A stretch of DNA of 43,321 nt from Mycobacterium sp. AT1 (lineage in GTDB: Bacteria > Actinomycetota > Actinomycetes > Mycobacteriales > Mycobacteriaceae): positions 1 through 43,321 of the forward strand of contig NZ_MVOC01000072.1 in NCBI RefSeq assembly GCF_002043095.1, written 5' to 3'. A program made the position numbers and the translations under genes. Below are positions 24,009-31,453 of the stretch, piece by piece. How positions within the stretch are numbered: the stretch's first letter is position 1; the number at the start of each line of letters is the position of its first letter. Below the pieces are notes generated by a model. It saw only the letters and a program-made list of their open reading frames with translations, was not told the origin of the DNA and ran no database searches.

Positions 24009-24706
24009 TACGCGGCGGGCTTGGTGACGGTGACGGTCTTGCCCCAGTCGCTCAGTGTCATCTGAACGCTGTTGCCCTCACTGGGGTCCAGCTTGGCCCG
24101 GATCAGGGCGTGGTCGCCGTCTTCGGTGATCCACGCGGTCGCCGGCACGTCGCCTGAGGCGCCGAGGTTGGCCAGCCCGTTGACGGCTGCGGCGTTGACC
24201 TTGCCGGTCACCTTTACGGTGTTCACGCCGTTGATCGTCTCGCGGCCCTCGGCCTTCGGATCGGCGAAGTTGGCGAGCACGTTGGCCAGACCGACCTTGG
24301 GGTTCAGGATCTTGGACACGTCGTAGATCTCGGATGCGGGCCCGAAGTTGGTGAAGCTGCCTGGCGTGAGTGCGCCGTAGAGGTCGCCGTCGGCGACGAC
24401 GAAGTCGACGTCCTTGAAGGTCTGGCCGAAGGCGATGATGCTGGCCTTGCCCTGCGCCGCCACGACGGGGACGTTGGTCAGGTCACCGGTCAGGGTCTCG
24501 ATGGGCAGTTCCTTGATCTTGCCGGTCACCACGAGTTCGAGGTGGACGCTCGTCTGCGCGCTGGTGGTCTGGTTGGAGTCCTTGAGTAGCGACGCCGCGT
24601 CGGGAAGTGGGGCGTTGGACTTCTCCGGCGACGAGCTGCAACCCGCGACGAGCACGAGCGCAGCGAAGATGGACACGAGGACGGCAATGCGATGGCGCGT
24701 CTGCAT
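24008..24706 (-). CDS. lprG: Lipoprotein LprG
   Basis: A 232-residue lipoprotein. The signal peptide MQTRHRIAVLVSIFAALVLV ends in the lipobox LVAGC, with the lipidated Cys at residue 23. The mature LolA-like fold carries a hydrophobic pocket that binds triacylated lipids; conserved blocks include LANVLANFADPKAEGRETIN and GNSVQMTLSDWGKTVTVTKP. It acts with P55 in export of triacylglycerides, lipomannan and lipoarabinomannan to the envelope. The ATG sits 6 nt after a TACGAT box, suggesting a leaderless transcript for the lprG-P55 operon. Confidence 0.93.
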   Translation of the reverse strand: MQTRHRIAVLVSIFAALVLVAGCSSSPEKSNAPLPDAASLLKDSNQTTSAQTSVHLELVVTGKIKELPIETLTGDLTNVPVVAAQGKASIIAFGQTFKDVDFVVADGDLYGALTPGSFTNFGPASEIYDVSKILNPKVGLANVLANFADPKAEGRETINGVNTVKVTGKVNAAAVNGLANLGASGDVPATAWITEDGDHALIRAKLDPSEGNSVQMTLSDWGKTVTVTKPAA

Positions 24707-24712
24707 GAAAGC

Positions 24713-24718
24713 ATCGTA
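24713..24718 (-). promoter_or_regulatory. Probable -10 box of lprG-P55 (TACGAT)
   Basis: On the minus strand TACGAT is followed by 6 nt and then the lprG ATG. This fits the mycobacterial TANNNT box with a leaderless start. No ribosome site is visible before the ATG, which supports the reading. Confidence 0.5.
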
Positions 24719-24770
24719 GAGGGTCTAAGCGAATGGACCTCGTCCGCGGGCACGGGGTAGAAGGGTGAAG

Positions 24771-25259
24771 ATGGCAACTCATCTGGTCTTTCGCGCAGTG
24801 CCCTCCGACGTCGGTGACGCTGCCGCGCTGGTCGCCGCGATGCTCGCCGAGATGCGCGAGCTGTACTGGGACGTCGGAGGTTCCGGTGGTCTTGACCTCG
24901 ACTCACCCGACATGCCGAAGGCCGGACCTGCCGAGCTGGGACCGCCCGACGGGGTGTTCCTCGTCGGCTGTCGCGGTGACGTCGCGGTGTGCGGTGGTGG
25001 GCTCAAGCGGTTGCCGGACGGAGCGTGCGAGATCAAGCGGATGTACGTCGTCCCGGCGGCCCGAGGGCAGGGAGTGGCGCGAGAGTTGTTGCGCGCCTTG
25101 GAAGACGCCGCGCGAGAACTCGGGTACTCGATCGCCCGGCTCGACACCGGCCCTCGGCAAGCTCACGCGCAAGGGTTCTACGAGCGTGAGGGTTATCACG
25201 CGGTGGGCAACTTCAACGACAATCCGGTGGCCACGTACTTCGGGGAGAAGCAGCTCTGA
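24771..25259 (+). CDS. GNAT-family N-acetyltransferase
   Basis: A 162-residue acetyltransferase. The acetyl-CoA loop is in EIKRMYVVPAARGQGVAREL (Q/RxxGxG/A type), followed by the helix LLRALEDAARELGYS and the late GFYEREGYHAVGNFNDNP block. GNAT enzymes transfer an acetyl group from acetyl-CoA to an amine; the target is unknown. ATG 24771 has AGAAGG 5 nt upstream and is preferred to GTG 24765. It is divergent from lprG. ribE begins 27 nt after its stop, so partial co-transcription is possible. Confidence 0.85.
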   Translation: MATHLVFRAVPSDVGDAAALVAAMLAEMRELYWDVGGSGGLDLDSPDMPKAGPAELGPPDGVFLVGCRGDVAVCGGGLKRLPDGACEIKRMYVVPAARGQGVARELLRALEDAARELGYSIARLDTGPRQAHAQGFYEREGYHAVGNFNDNPVATYFGEKQL

Positions 25260-25272
25260 CCGTGGCTGCGAC

Positions 25273-25278
25273 TAGCGT
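25273..25278 (+). promoter_or_regulatory. Possible -10 box of ribE (TAGCGT)
   Basis: TAGCGT fits TANNNT and ends 7 nt before the ribE ATG, in a 27-nt gap with no ribosome site. A leaderless ribE transcript is plausible; the match is short and could be chance. Confidence 0.35.
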
Positions 25279-25285
25279 GGTGCGC

Positions 25286-25894
25286 ATGTTCACCGGCATC
25301 GTCGAAGAATTGGGCGAGGTCGTCGGCAAGGAAGACCTCGCCGACGCCGCTCGATTCGTCATCCGCGGCCCGCTCGTCACCACCGACGCCGGTCACGGCG
25401 ACTCGATCGCCGTCAACGGCGTCTGCCTCACCGTCGTCGACCTGTTGCCCGACGGATCGTTCACCGCCGACGTCATGGCGGAGACGTTGAACCGGTCCAG
25501 CCTGCAGGGCGTGGCGGTGGGCAGCCAGGTCAACCTCGAACGTGCCGCCGCGGTCAACAGCAGGCTCGGTGGCCACATCGTGCAGGGCCACGTCGACGGT
25601 ACCGGTCGGGTGCTCACCAGAACGCCGTCCGAGCACTGGGAAGTGGTCCGCATCTCGCTGCCCGACGCGATCTCCAAGTACGTGGTGGAGAAGGGGTCGA
25701 TAACCGTCGACGGCATCTCCCTCACCGTGTCGGGACTCGGCGCGGACTGGTTCGAGGTGTCGCTGATACCGACCACCCTGCAACTGACCACCCTCGGACG
25801 GGCCGAGGTGGGGACGGCGGTCAACCTCGAGGTCGACGTGATCGCGAAGTACGTCGAGCGGCTGCTGTCCCACCGGGATCAGTCCACCGGTTAG
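25286..25894 (+). CDS. ribE: Riboflavin synthase (alpha subunit)
   Basis: It makes riboflavin by dismutation of two 6,7-dimethyl-8-ribityllumazine molecules. The 202-residue protein is made of two similar beta-barrels: MFTGIVEELGEV with VNGVCLTVVD in the first, and GGHIVQGHVDGTGRV with VDGISLTVSG in the second. ATG 25286 gives the conserved MFTGIVEE start; an upstream GTG would add eight non-conserved residues. In M. tuberculosis the gene is called ribC (Rv1412). No FMN riboswitch is visible. The genes for the neighbouring steps are ribD upstream and ribBA-ribH downstream. Confidence 0.95.
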   Translation: MFTGIVEELGEVVGKEDLADAARFVIRGPLVTTDAGHGDSIAVNGVCLTVVDLLPDGSFTADVMAETLNRSSLQGVAVGSQVNLERAAAVNSRLGGHIVQGHVDGTGRVLTRTPSEHWEVVRISLPDAISKYVVEKGSITVDGISLTVSGLGADWFEVSLIPTTLQLTTLGRAEVGTAVNLEVDVIAKYVERLLSHRDQSTG

Positions 25895-25967
25895 CCCCTC
25901 GGTTCGAGCGCGCCACGTGCCCGAACGCCCAGATGTCGAACACTTCGTTCAGTAAGAACGATCCGCG

Positions 25968-25994
25968 GGCATGCCGGCGTCGAATAGCGGGTAA
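25968..25994 (+). promoter_or_regulatory. Weak SigF-like promoter before the ANTAR gene
   Basis: GGCAT at 25968-25972 and GGGTAA at 25989-25994, separated by 16 nt, resemble the SigF pattern GGWWT-N16/17-GGGTAY with two mismatches. It would give a leader of about 60 nt. The match is not strong. Confidence 0.25.
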
Positions 25995-26061
25995 ACACTG
26001 CCAACTTCGGCCGGTCCGCGTTGCCGGATGCTGCCGACGACGCCTCTGACCGGAGTGGGAG

Positions 26062-26445
26062 ATGCACGACGACGCGACGACCAGCGAGTTCGGCAGCGAC
26101 GAGCAACGAATCACCGAGGCACTTCAGGCGATCACAGCGCGTCGCGCCGTCATCGAGCAGGCCAAGGGCATGCTGATGCTGGTCTACGGCGTGGACGCCG
26201 ACGCAGCCTTCGACGTGCTGCGCAAACAGTCCCAGGACCACAACGTGAAGCTGAACCTCGTCGCCGAACAGGTGATGAAGGACCTGGTCGAGTTGTCCCG
26301 AACCAAGGGCCCGATGCGTCAGCTGGCGCTCGGCAGCCTGATCGACACCGCCAACCAGCGAATCAAGCACAGCGCCGAACGCCAGCTCGACGGCCAAACC
26401 AAGACCGGCGTCCCGATGACGGAACTCGGGCCGCCGCCGGGATAG
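26062..26445 (+). CDS. Free-standing ANTAR-domain protein
   Basis: A 127-residue protein. Residues about 20-76 form an ANTAR domain: ALQAITARRAVIEQAKGMLM, then AAFDVLRKQSQDHNVKLNLV and AEQVMKDLV. ANTAR proteins bind paired RNA stem-loops and prevent transcription termination. Most are fused to receiver, GAF or PAS sensor domains, but this one has only a 19-residue acidic N-terminus and a polar C-terminal tail of about 50 residues. ATG 26062 has GGAGTGGGAG upstream. It lies alone between ribE and ribBA, where I remember short hypotheticals (Rv1413-Rv1414) in M. tuberculosis. Its RNA target is unknown. Confidence 0.8.
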   Translation: MHDDATTSEFGSDEQRITEALQAITARRAVIEQAKGMLMLVYGVDADAAFDVLRKQSQDHNVKLNLVAEQVMKDLVELSRTKGPMRQLALGSLIDTANQRIKHSAERQLDGQTKTGVPMTELGPPPG

Positions 26446-26595
26446 GAACCTCATCGCCGACGGCGGCTTTCCACCACCGCTGATCGGAATGTCGGCCCTG
26501 CTCAGAGCCGCCAGCGGGAGCAGGCAATAAGCGCTGCCCGCGGTTGGTTCATACTGAAGGGCACTGACCGACGTTGCATGACGCGTTGCACGATG

Positions 26596-26610
26596 GTTCC
26601 GATTCGGAAC
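26596..26610. repeat. Perfect palindrome GTTCCGA-T-TCGGAAC before ribBA
   Basis: Seven-bp perfect arms with a single central base, ending 16 nt before the ribBA ATG. Just upstream is a direct repeat of GTTGCA (26573-26578 and 26585-26590). The 1-nt centre is too tight for an RNA hairpin loop without losing pairs, so a protein operator is more likely. No regulator can be named. Confidence 0.45.
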
Positions 26611-26626
26611 GGCAAGGGTGGCAAGG

Positions 26627-27919
26627 ATGACGAGGCTGGATTCCGTCGAGCGGGCGATAGCCGACATCGCCGCGGGCAAGGCCGTCGTCGTCATCGATGA
26701 CGAGGACCGCGAGAACGAAGGCGATCTGATCTTCGCCGCCGAGAAGGCGACCCCCGAACTCGTCGCGTTCATGGTCCGGTACACCTCCGGCTACCTGTGC
26801 GTTCCGCTCTCCGGCGAGGTGTGCGACCGACTCGGCCTGCTGCCGATGTACGCGGTCAACCAGGACAAGCACGGCACCGCCTACACGGTGACCGTCGACG
26901 CCAAGCTCGGCGTCGGCACCGGGATCTCGGCGTCGGATCGCGCCACGACGATGCGTCTGCTGGCCGACCCGGCCGCCGTCGCCGGCGACTTCACCAGGCC
27001 AGGGCACGTGGTGCCGTTGCGTGCCAAGGAGGGCGGCGTCCTGCGCCGCCCCGGCCACACCGAGGCCGCGGTAGACCTGGCCATGCTTGCCGGTCTGCAG
27101 CCCGCGGGCGCCATCTGCGAAATCGTCAGCCAGAAGGACGAGGGCGAGATGGCCCAGACCGACGAGCTGCGCGTCTTCGCCGACGACCACGATCTGGCGC
27201 TCATCTCGATCGCCGACCTCATCGAGTGGCGACGCAAGCACGAAAAGCACATCGAGCGAATCGCCGAGGCGCGCATTCCGACCCGCCACGGTGAGTTCCG
27301 CGCGGTGGGGTACACCAGCATCTACGACGACGTCGAGCACGTCGCGTTGGTCCGCGGCGACATCACGGGTGGCAGCTCCGATCACGATGGGCACGACGTT
27401 CTCGTGCGCGTGCACTCCGAGTGTTTGACCGGCGACGTGTTCGGTTCGCGACGCTGCGACTGCGGCCCACAGCTGGACGCCGCGATGGCGATGGTCGCCC
27501 GCGAGGGCCGTGGCGTGGTGCTCTACATGCGTGGGCACGAGGGCCGCGGGATCGGACTGCTGCACAAGTTGCAGGCCTACCAACTCCAGGACGCCGGCGA
27601 GGACACCGTCGACGCGAATCTCAAGCTCGGGTTGCCCGCCGACGCCAGGGATTACGGCATCGGCGCCCAGATTCTGGTGGACCTCGGGGTTCAGTCGATG
27701 CGGCTGTTGACGAACAACCCGGCCAAGCGCGTGGGTCTGGACGGCTACGGGCTGCACATCATCGAACGGGTGCCGTTGCCGGTGCGCGCCAACTCGGAGA
27801 ACATCCGCTACCTGATGACCAAGCGCGACCGCATGGGTCACGACCTGACGGGTCTGGACGACTACGACGACGCCGTGTACCCGCTGCCCGCGGCGACCGA
27901 TGCGGGATCCGCCCAGTGA
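26627..27919 (+). CDS. ribBA: Bifunctional DHBP synthase / GTP cyclohydrolase II
   Basis: It supplies both precursors of riboflavin: dihydroxybutanone phosphate from ribulose-5-phosphate and the pyrimidine from GTP. The DHBP synthase half (1 to about 205) has the acidic loop DDEDRENEGD at 24-33 and RPGHTEAAVDLA. The cyclohydrolase half has the zinc cysteines 266, 277 and 279 in CLTGDVFGSRRCDCG and the GHEGRGIGLLHK loop. Length is 430 aa from ATG 26627; a GTG 9 nt upstream also occurs. M. tuberculosis calls it ribA2 (Rv1415). The stop overlaps the ribH GTG by 4 bases. Confidence 0.96.
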   Translation: MTRLDSVERAIADIAAGKAVVVIDDEDRENEGDLIFAAEKATPELVAFMVRYTSGYLCVPLSGEVCDRLGLLPMYAVNQDKHGTAYTVTVDAKLGVGTGISASDRATTMRLLADPAAVAGDFTRPGHVVPLRAKEGGVLRRPGHTEAAVDLAMLAGLQPAGAICEIVSQKDEGEMAQTDELRVFADDHDLALISIADLIEWRRKHEKHIERIAEARIPTRHGEFRAVGYTSIYDDVEHVALVRGDITGGSSDHDGHDVLVRVHSECLTGDVFGSRRCDCGPQLDAAMAMVAREGRGVVLYMRGHEGRGIGLLHKLQAYQLQDAGEDTVDANLKLGLPADARDYGIGAQILVDLGVQSMRLLTNNPAKRVGLDGYGLHIIERVPLPVRANSENIRYLMTKRDRMGHDLTGLDDYDDAVYPLPAATDAGSAQ

Positions 27920-28398
27920 GTGGTGGCGCAGGCGTTCCCGACATGCCCGCCGTCGACGCCGGCGGACTGAGGTTGGCGATCGTGGCCAGCACCTGGCACA
28001 CCACCATCTGCGACGCCTTGCTTGAGGGTGCCCGTCGCACCGCTGCCGCCTCCGGCGTGACCGACCCCGACGTGGTGAGGGTCCTCGGCGCGATCGAGAT
28101 ACCGGTCGTGGCGCAGCAATTGGCGAAGACGCATGACGCCGTCGTGGCGCTCGGCGTCGTCATCCGTGGCCAGACCCCGCACTTCGACTACGTCTGCGAC
28201 GCCGTGACGGCGGGGTTGACGCGGGTGTCACTCGACGAGGGAACCCCCGTTGCCAACGGCGTCCTCACCACCAACGACGAGCAACAGGCCCTCGACCGGG
28301 CCGGGCTGCCCGGCTCCGCGGAGGACAAGGGCGCCCAGGCTGCCGCCGCGGCCCTGTCGACGGCGCTGGTGCTGCGCGAGCTGCGCAAGAAGCCGTGA
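27916..28398 (+). CDS. ribH: Lumazine synthase
   Basis: It condenses the pyrimidine from RibD with dihydroxybutanone phosphate to give 6,7-dimethyl-8-ribityllumazine, the substrate of RibE. The 160-residue protein has AIVASTWHTTICDALLEGA, VRVLGAIEIPVVAQQLAK, ALGVVIRGQTPHFDYVCDAV (active-site His) and GVLTTNDEQQALDRAG. Length equals the M. tuberculosis enzyme. GTG 27916 overlaps the ribBA stop. It forms the second riboflavin operon, with a PH-domain gene that in turn overlaps its stop. Confidence 0.96.
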   Translation: MSGGAGVPDMPAVDAGGLRLAIVASTWHTTICDALLEGARRTAAASGVTDPDVVRVLGAIEIPVVAQQLAKTHDAVVALGVVIRGQTPHFDYVCDAVTAGLTRVSLDEGTPVANGVLTTNDEQQALDRAGLPGSAEDKGAQAAAAALSTALVLRELRKKP

Positions 28399-28865
28399 CC
28401 ACCCCGGCCTACGACCTCGAGGTCAAGCCGCACCTGACGCCGTACTTCGCCTACGGCGCCGCGTTCTTGATCGCCGCCGCCCACATTGCGGTGGGGTTCC
28501 TGCTCAAGGTCGGTTCATCGGGGGTGATCTTCCGCACGGCCGATCAGGTCGCCATCGGAGTGCTCGGCGTCATCATCGGATGTTTGGTCCTGATGTTCGC
28601 CCGGCCGAGGCTCCGGGTCGGTCCCGACGGTCTTTCGGTGCGAAACCTGTTGGGCTACCGCCTCATTCCGTGGTCGGAGGTCGTCGACGTGTCGTTTCCG
28701 AAGGGGGCCCGCTGGGCGCGCGTCGACCTGCCCGACGACGAGTACGTCCCGTTGATGGCGATTCAGTCGGTCGACAAGGAACGCGCGGTCGACGCGATGG
28801 ACGCCGTGCGGGCCCTGGTGGCGCGGTACCGCGCCGAGGTCAACCGACGCTCAGCGACATCGTGA
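28395..28865 (+). CDS. Membrane protein with bacterial PH domain (Rv1417-like)
   Basis: A 156-residue protein with two membrane helices (YGAAFLIAAAHIAVGFLL and QVAIGVLGVIIGCLVLMFA), then a short bacterial PH domain: RPRLRVGPDGLSVRNLLGYR, LIPWSEVVDVSFPKGARWAR, and the helix KERAVDAMDAVRALVARYR. It lies after ribH with a 4-base overlap, as Rv1417 does in M. tuberculosis. The PH domain may bind lipid or protein at the membrane; the function is unknown. Its 3' end overlaps the convergent GNAT gene by 26 nt. Confidence 0.85.
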   Translation: MTTPAYDLEVKPHLTPYFAYGAAFLIAAAHIAVGFLLKVGSSGVIFRTADQVAIGVLGVIIGCLVLMFARPRLRVGPDGLSVRNLLGYRLIPWSEVVDVSFPKGARWARVDLPDDEYVPLMAIQSVDKERAVDAMDAVRALVARYRAEVNRRSATS

Positions 28866-29319
28866 CCTCGTTGGCCCTGGCCTCGCGAGGTCCGGTGGTG
28901 CCCTCGACGACGCCGAAGCCCAACTGCTCGTAGACCCCACGGGCCGTGGCGTTGTCGGCGTCGACGCGCAACGTCACGACGCGCGCCCGGTGACCCCTGG
29001 CCCAGTCGACCGCCGCAATCACCAGATCCCGTCCCAGCCCGCGGCCCCGCATGCCCGGCTCCAGCCATAGCGAGTACAGGTACACCACGTCGGGGCTCTG
29101 TCGTTGGGCGCCGATCAGGCCGACGAGCTCGTCCCCGAAGAGCAGCGCGAACTGGGCGTGGGCGCGCAGCCTCCGCCGCCACTGAGCCGCGGTGAACGCC
29201 AGTTCCTCGAGGTACTGCCGATCGCCGGTGCCGAGGGTGTCGGTCAGCGCGCGCAGACGCAATGTCGCGAACACGCGCCAGTCCGCTTCGACGAGCCGTG
29301 TGACGGTGGGGGCACTCAT
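28840..29319 (-). CDS. GNAT-family N-acetyltransferase
   Basis: A GNAT protein of about 159 residues. The acetyl-CoA motif is in YLYSLWLEPGMRGRGLGRDL (RGxGxG type), followed by NATARGVYEQLGFGVVEGT. The N-terminus TRLVEADWRVFATLRLRALT is typical of uncharacterised members. The start is uncertain: ATG 29319 (MSAPTV, chosen for similarity to family starts) or ATG 29331 just after AAGGAG. It overlaps the 3' end of the PH gene and is divergent from the MurL operon, 47 nt away. The substrate is unknown. Confidence 0.82.
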   Translation of the reverse strand: MSAPTVTRLVEADWRVFATLRLRALTDTLGTGDRQYLEELAFTAAQWRRRLRAHAQFALLFGDELVGLIGAQRQSPDVVYLYSLWLEPGMRGRGLGRDLVIAAVDWARGHRARVVTLRVDADNATARGVYEQLGFGVVEGTTGPREARANEVTMSLSVG

Positions 29320-29351
29320 GCGGCGTCGCATGGCTCCTTCGGGCAATACGT

Positions 29352-29357
29352 TAGAAT
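29352..29357 (+). promoter_or_regulatory. Probable -10 box of the murL operon (TAGAAT)
   Basis: TAGAAT is one base from TATAAT and lies in the short gap upstream of the three-gene operon. It ends 9 nt before GTG 29367, suggesting a leaderless or very short leader. No ribosome site is present before that GTG. Confidence 0.5.
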
Positions 29358-29366
29358 GTGCTGATA

Positions 29367-30122
29367 GTGACCCATTTTCGCACGTCGGTAACCGCTCCGG
29401 AATCCGACGCCCCCTACGTGCGCGCCACTCAGTTGATCACGCGTCCCGGGACGTTGCCCGCCATCACGATTCCGATCGCCAAGGGGCGGTGGCCCGACGT
29501 CGACGGCATCTGGTCGTACCTGCGGGAGCCCGCCGAATTCTTCGGCATCGCCATGCCCGGGCCCGCCGCGCTCACCGTCGCGTTGACGGACTTCGCCGCG
29601 ACCACCGACGCCGCGTTGACCGCCGCCAGCGTCGTGATCGTCGAGACCGAGAATGAACCCGAGGTCGTGGTGACCGGCGCCGCGGTCCAGCCGCTGCGGT
29701 CGACGCCGGTGCGAATCTGCGCCGACGATTCGGTGCCGCACGCCCACCGCGCGTCCGACCCGCAGTGGCGAAGAATGGCGGCCAGGACGACCAGCCGAGG
29801 CGAGGTCGACCAACGTGAACGCTGGCTCGACGGGCGCGGCTACGCCGACGCGTTGTCCGGCGGCGAGCCGCTCCTCGGCGCGCTGGTGGTGGAAACGCCA
29901 GGCGGCGTCCTCGGAGTGGAGAACCCGGAACCCACGTCGGTCCTGGATCAGCTGACCGCGTGTGGGGCGACGGCGCCGATCGCCAGGGCCGCCCAATCGC
30001 CTGCCGACGTCGTACGCGCATGGTGGGTGTCACCGACATTCGAAACACATCCCGTCGCCGAACTCGCCGGGGTGCAGCTGCCCGCCGACGTCGAGGCGGC
30101 ACCGTCGTTCGCGAGGTGGACA
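29367..30122 (+). CDS. Class-IV aminotransferase-like protein, probable pseudoenzyme
   Basis: I do not recognise this 251-residue protein by name. By eye its second half resembles fold-type-IV PLP aminotransferases (branched-chain/D-amino-acid type): DPQWRRMAARTTSRGEVDQR aligns with the usual HKTTxR segment, followed by GALVVETPGGVLG and the late VSPTFETHPVAELAG. If so, the PLP-binding Lys is replaced by Arg/Ala, so transamination is unlikely. The N-terminal half has no clear motif. GTG 29367 fits the -10 box at 29352; GTG 29358 is an alternative. The reading frame ends at TGA 30123-30125, overlapping the murL ATG. Being first in the murL-murD2 operon, it may assist or regulate that pathway. 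Confidence 0.6.
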
Positions 30123-31453
30123 TGACCGATTTCGACCCGACGTCGTTTCGGGCCATGAGCGTCGACGGCTACGACGTGGCCGACGGGGTCTTCCGTGCGC
30201 ACTACACGCTGCGAGGCAAGGATTCCGGCGACGTGTCCTTCACCGAGGTGGTCGACTTCGGCGCCGCACTCGGTGAGCGCCACCCCGACGACCGGTTGCT
30301 GCGACTGCTCGCGCTGACCTGCTCGCCGAGCTACTTCAAGGCCGCCGCGCCGCCCGTCGTCGAAATCGCCTTCCCGACACGTGACTTCGAGCGTCACTAT
30401 CTGAGTGAACTCGTCGCCGGCGGGCTCGGCGAGTTCGCCTACCGCAATTCGCTTCCCGACGCCTTGACGCCCACCGTCACCGGTCCCGACGCGGACGCGG
30501 CAGGCCCGACACCCGATGCATGGGACGCCGACGCCGAACCGTTGGTGCCCGTTGGCGGCGGCAAGGATTCCGTGGTCAGCATCGAAGCGCTCAAGGGGCA
30601 CGGATTTCACCCGACCCTGTTCAGCGTGAACAAGTTCGACCCCATCGACCGCTGCATCGAGATCAGCGGACTCGACAGCCTGCGGGTGACGCGGCGCATC
30701 GACCCCGCGCTGATCGAGGCCAACGCCCGCGGCGCCCACAACGGCCACGTCCCGGTCACGGCGATCAACAGCGTCATCGGACTCATCGTCGCCGACGCCA
30801 ACGGTCTCGGACCCGTGGTTCTGTCCAACGAGCGGTCCTCCAACGTCGGCAACGTCACCTGGTTGGGGCGCGACGTCAACCACCAGTGGTCCAAGAGCAT
30901 CTCCTACGAGACGCTGCTGCGAGACACGCTGAGCCAGTACGGGTTCAACCCCGACCGCTACTTCTCCCTGCTGCGGCCACTGTCGGAATCGGAGATCGCC
31001 GACCGGTTCAAGAACAGTCCGCAGTACTTCCGCGACTTCATCAGCTGCAACCGACCGTTCGCCATCGACTCGGGACGGCGCGGCGCGACGTGGTGCGGCC
31101 ACTGTCCCAAGTGCCTCTTCGTGTACGCGCTGATGGCGCCCCGGCTGGGCCGCGCCGAGGTCGAGGCGATCTTCGGTCACGACCTGTTCGGCGACCTCGA
31201 CAACCGGCCTGGCTTCGAGGACATCGTCGGACTCGGCGTGCACAAGCCATTCGAATGCGTCGGCGAGTACTACGAAGCAGCCGAGTCCCTGGTGTCTGTT
31301 CTCGACGACGACGACTGGCGCGGCGTGCCGCTGGTCGAGGAATTCCGTTCCCGCCGCGACGAACTCGAGAAGGTCGCCGTCGACGAGCAGAGCGGCGTGA
31401 TCGGCGTCGACTACGTCCCCGCGAGGTACGCGGCGGCCCTGGACCTGCCGTGA
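30122..31453 (+). CDS. murL: MurL-type UDP-MurNAc-L-Ala-L-Glu epimerase
   Basis: A 443-residue protein. A PP-loop-like ATP site VPVGGGKDSVVSIEAL lies at 143-157, then HNGHVPVTAINSVIGL (206-221), SNERSSNVGNVTWLGRDVNH (235-254) and a CGHCPKC cysteine cluster (325-331). These match MurL, which uses ATP to epimerise the terminal L-Glu of UDP-MurNAc-L-Ala-L-Glu to D-Glu for peptidoglycan, first described in Xanthomonas. The downstream MurD2-type ligase makes exactly that substrate, which strongly supports the call. The ATG overlaps the preceding stop and the TGA overlaps the murD2 GTG. The gene is absent from this locus in M. tuberculosis as far as I recall. Confidence 0.82.
   Translation: MTDFDPTSFRAMSVDGYDVADGVFRAHYTLRGKDSGDVSFTEVVDFGAALGERHPDDRLLRLLALTCSPSYFKAAAPPVVEIAFPTRDFERHYLSELVAGGLGEFAYRNSLPDALTPTVTGPDADAAGPTPDAWDADAEPLVPVGGGKDSVVSIEALKGHGFHPTLFSVNKFDPIDRCIEISGLDSLRVTRRIDPALIEANARGAHNGHVPVTAINSVIGLIVADANGLGPVVLSNERSSNVGNVTWLGRDVNHQWSKSISYETLLRDTLSQYGFNPDRYFSLLRPLSESEIADRFKNSPQYFRDFISCNRPFAIDSGRRGATWCGHCPKCLFVYALMAPRLGRAEVEAIFGHDLFGDLDNRPGFEDIVGLGVHKPFECVGEYYEAAESLVSVLDDDDWRGVPLVEEFRSRRDELEKVAVDEQSGVIGVDYVPARYAAALDLP

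Noticed and set aside
26446..26626. FMN riboswitch before ribBA (also considered before ribD and ribE)
   Set aside because: None of the conserved RFN sequence blocks could be recognised.
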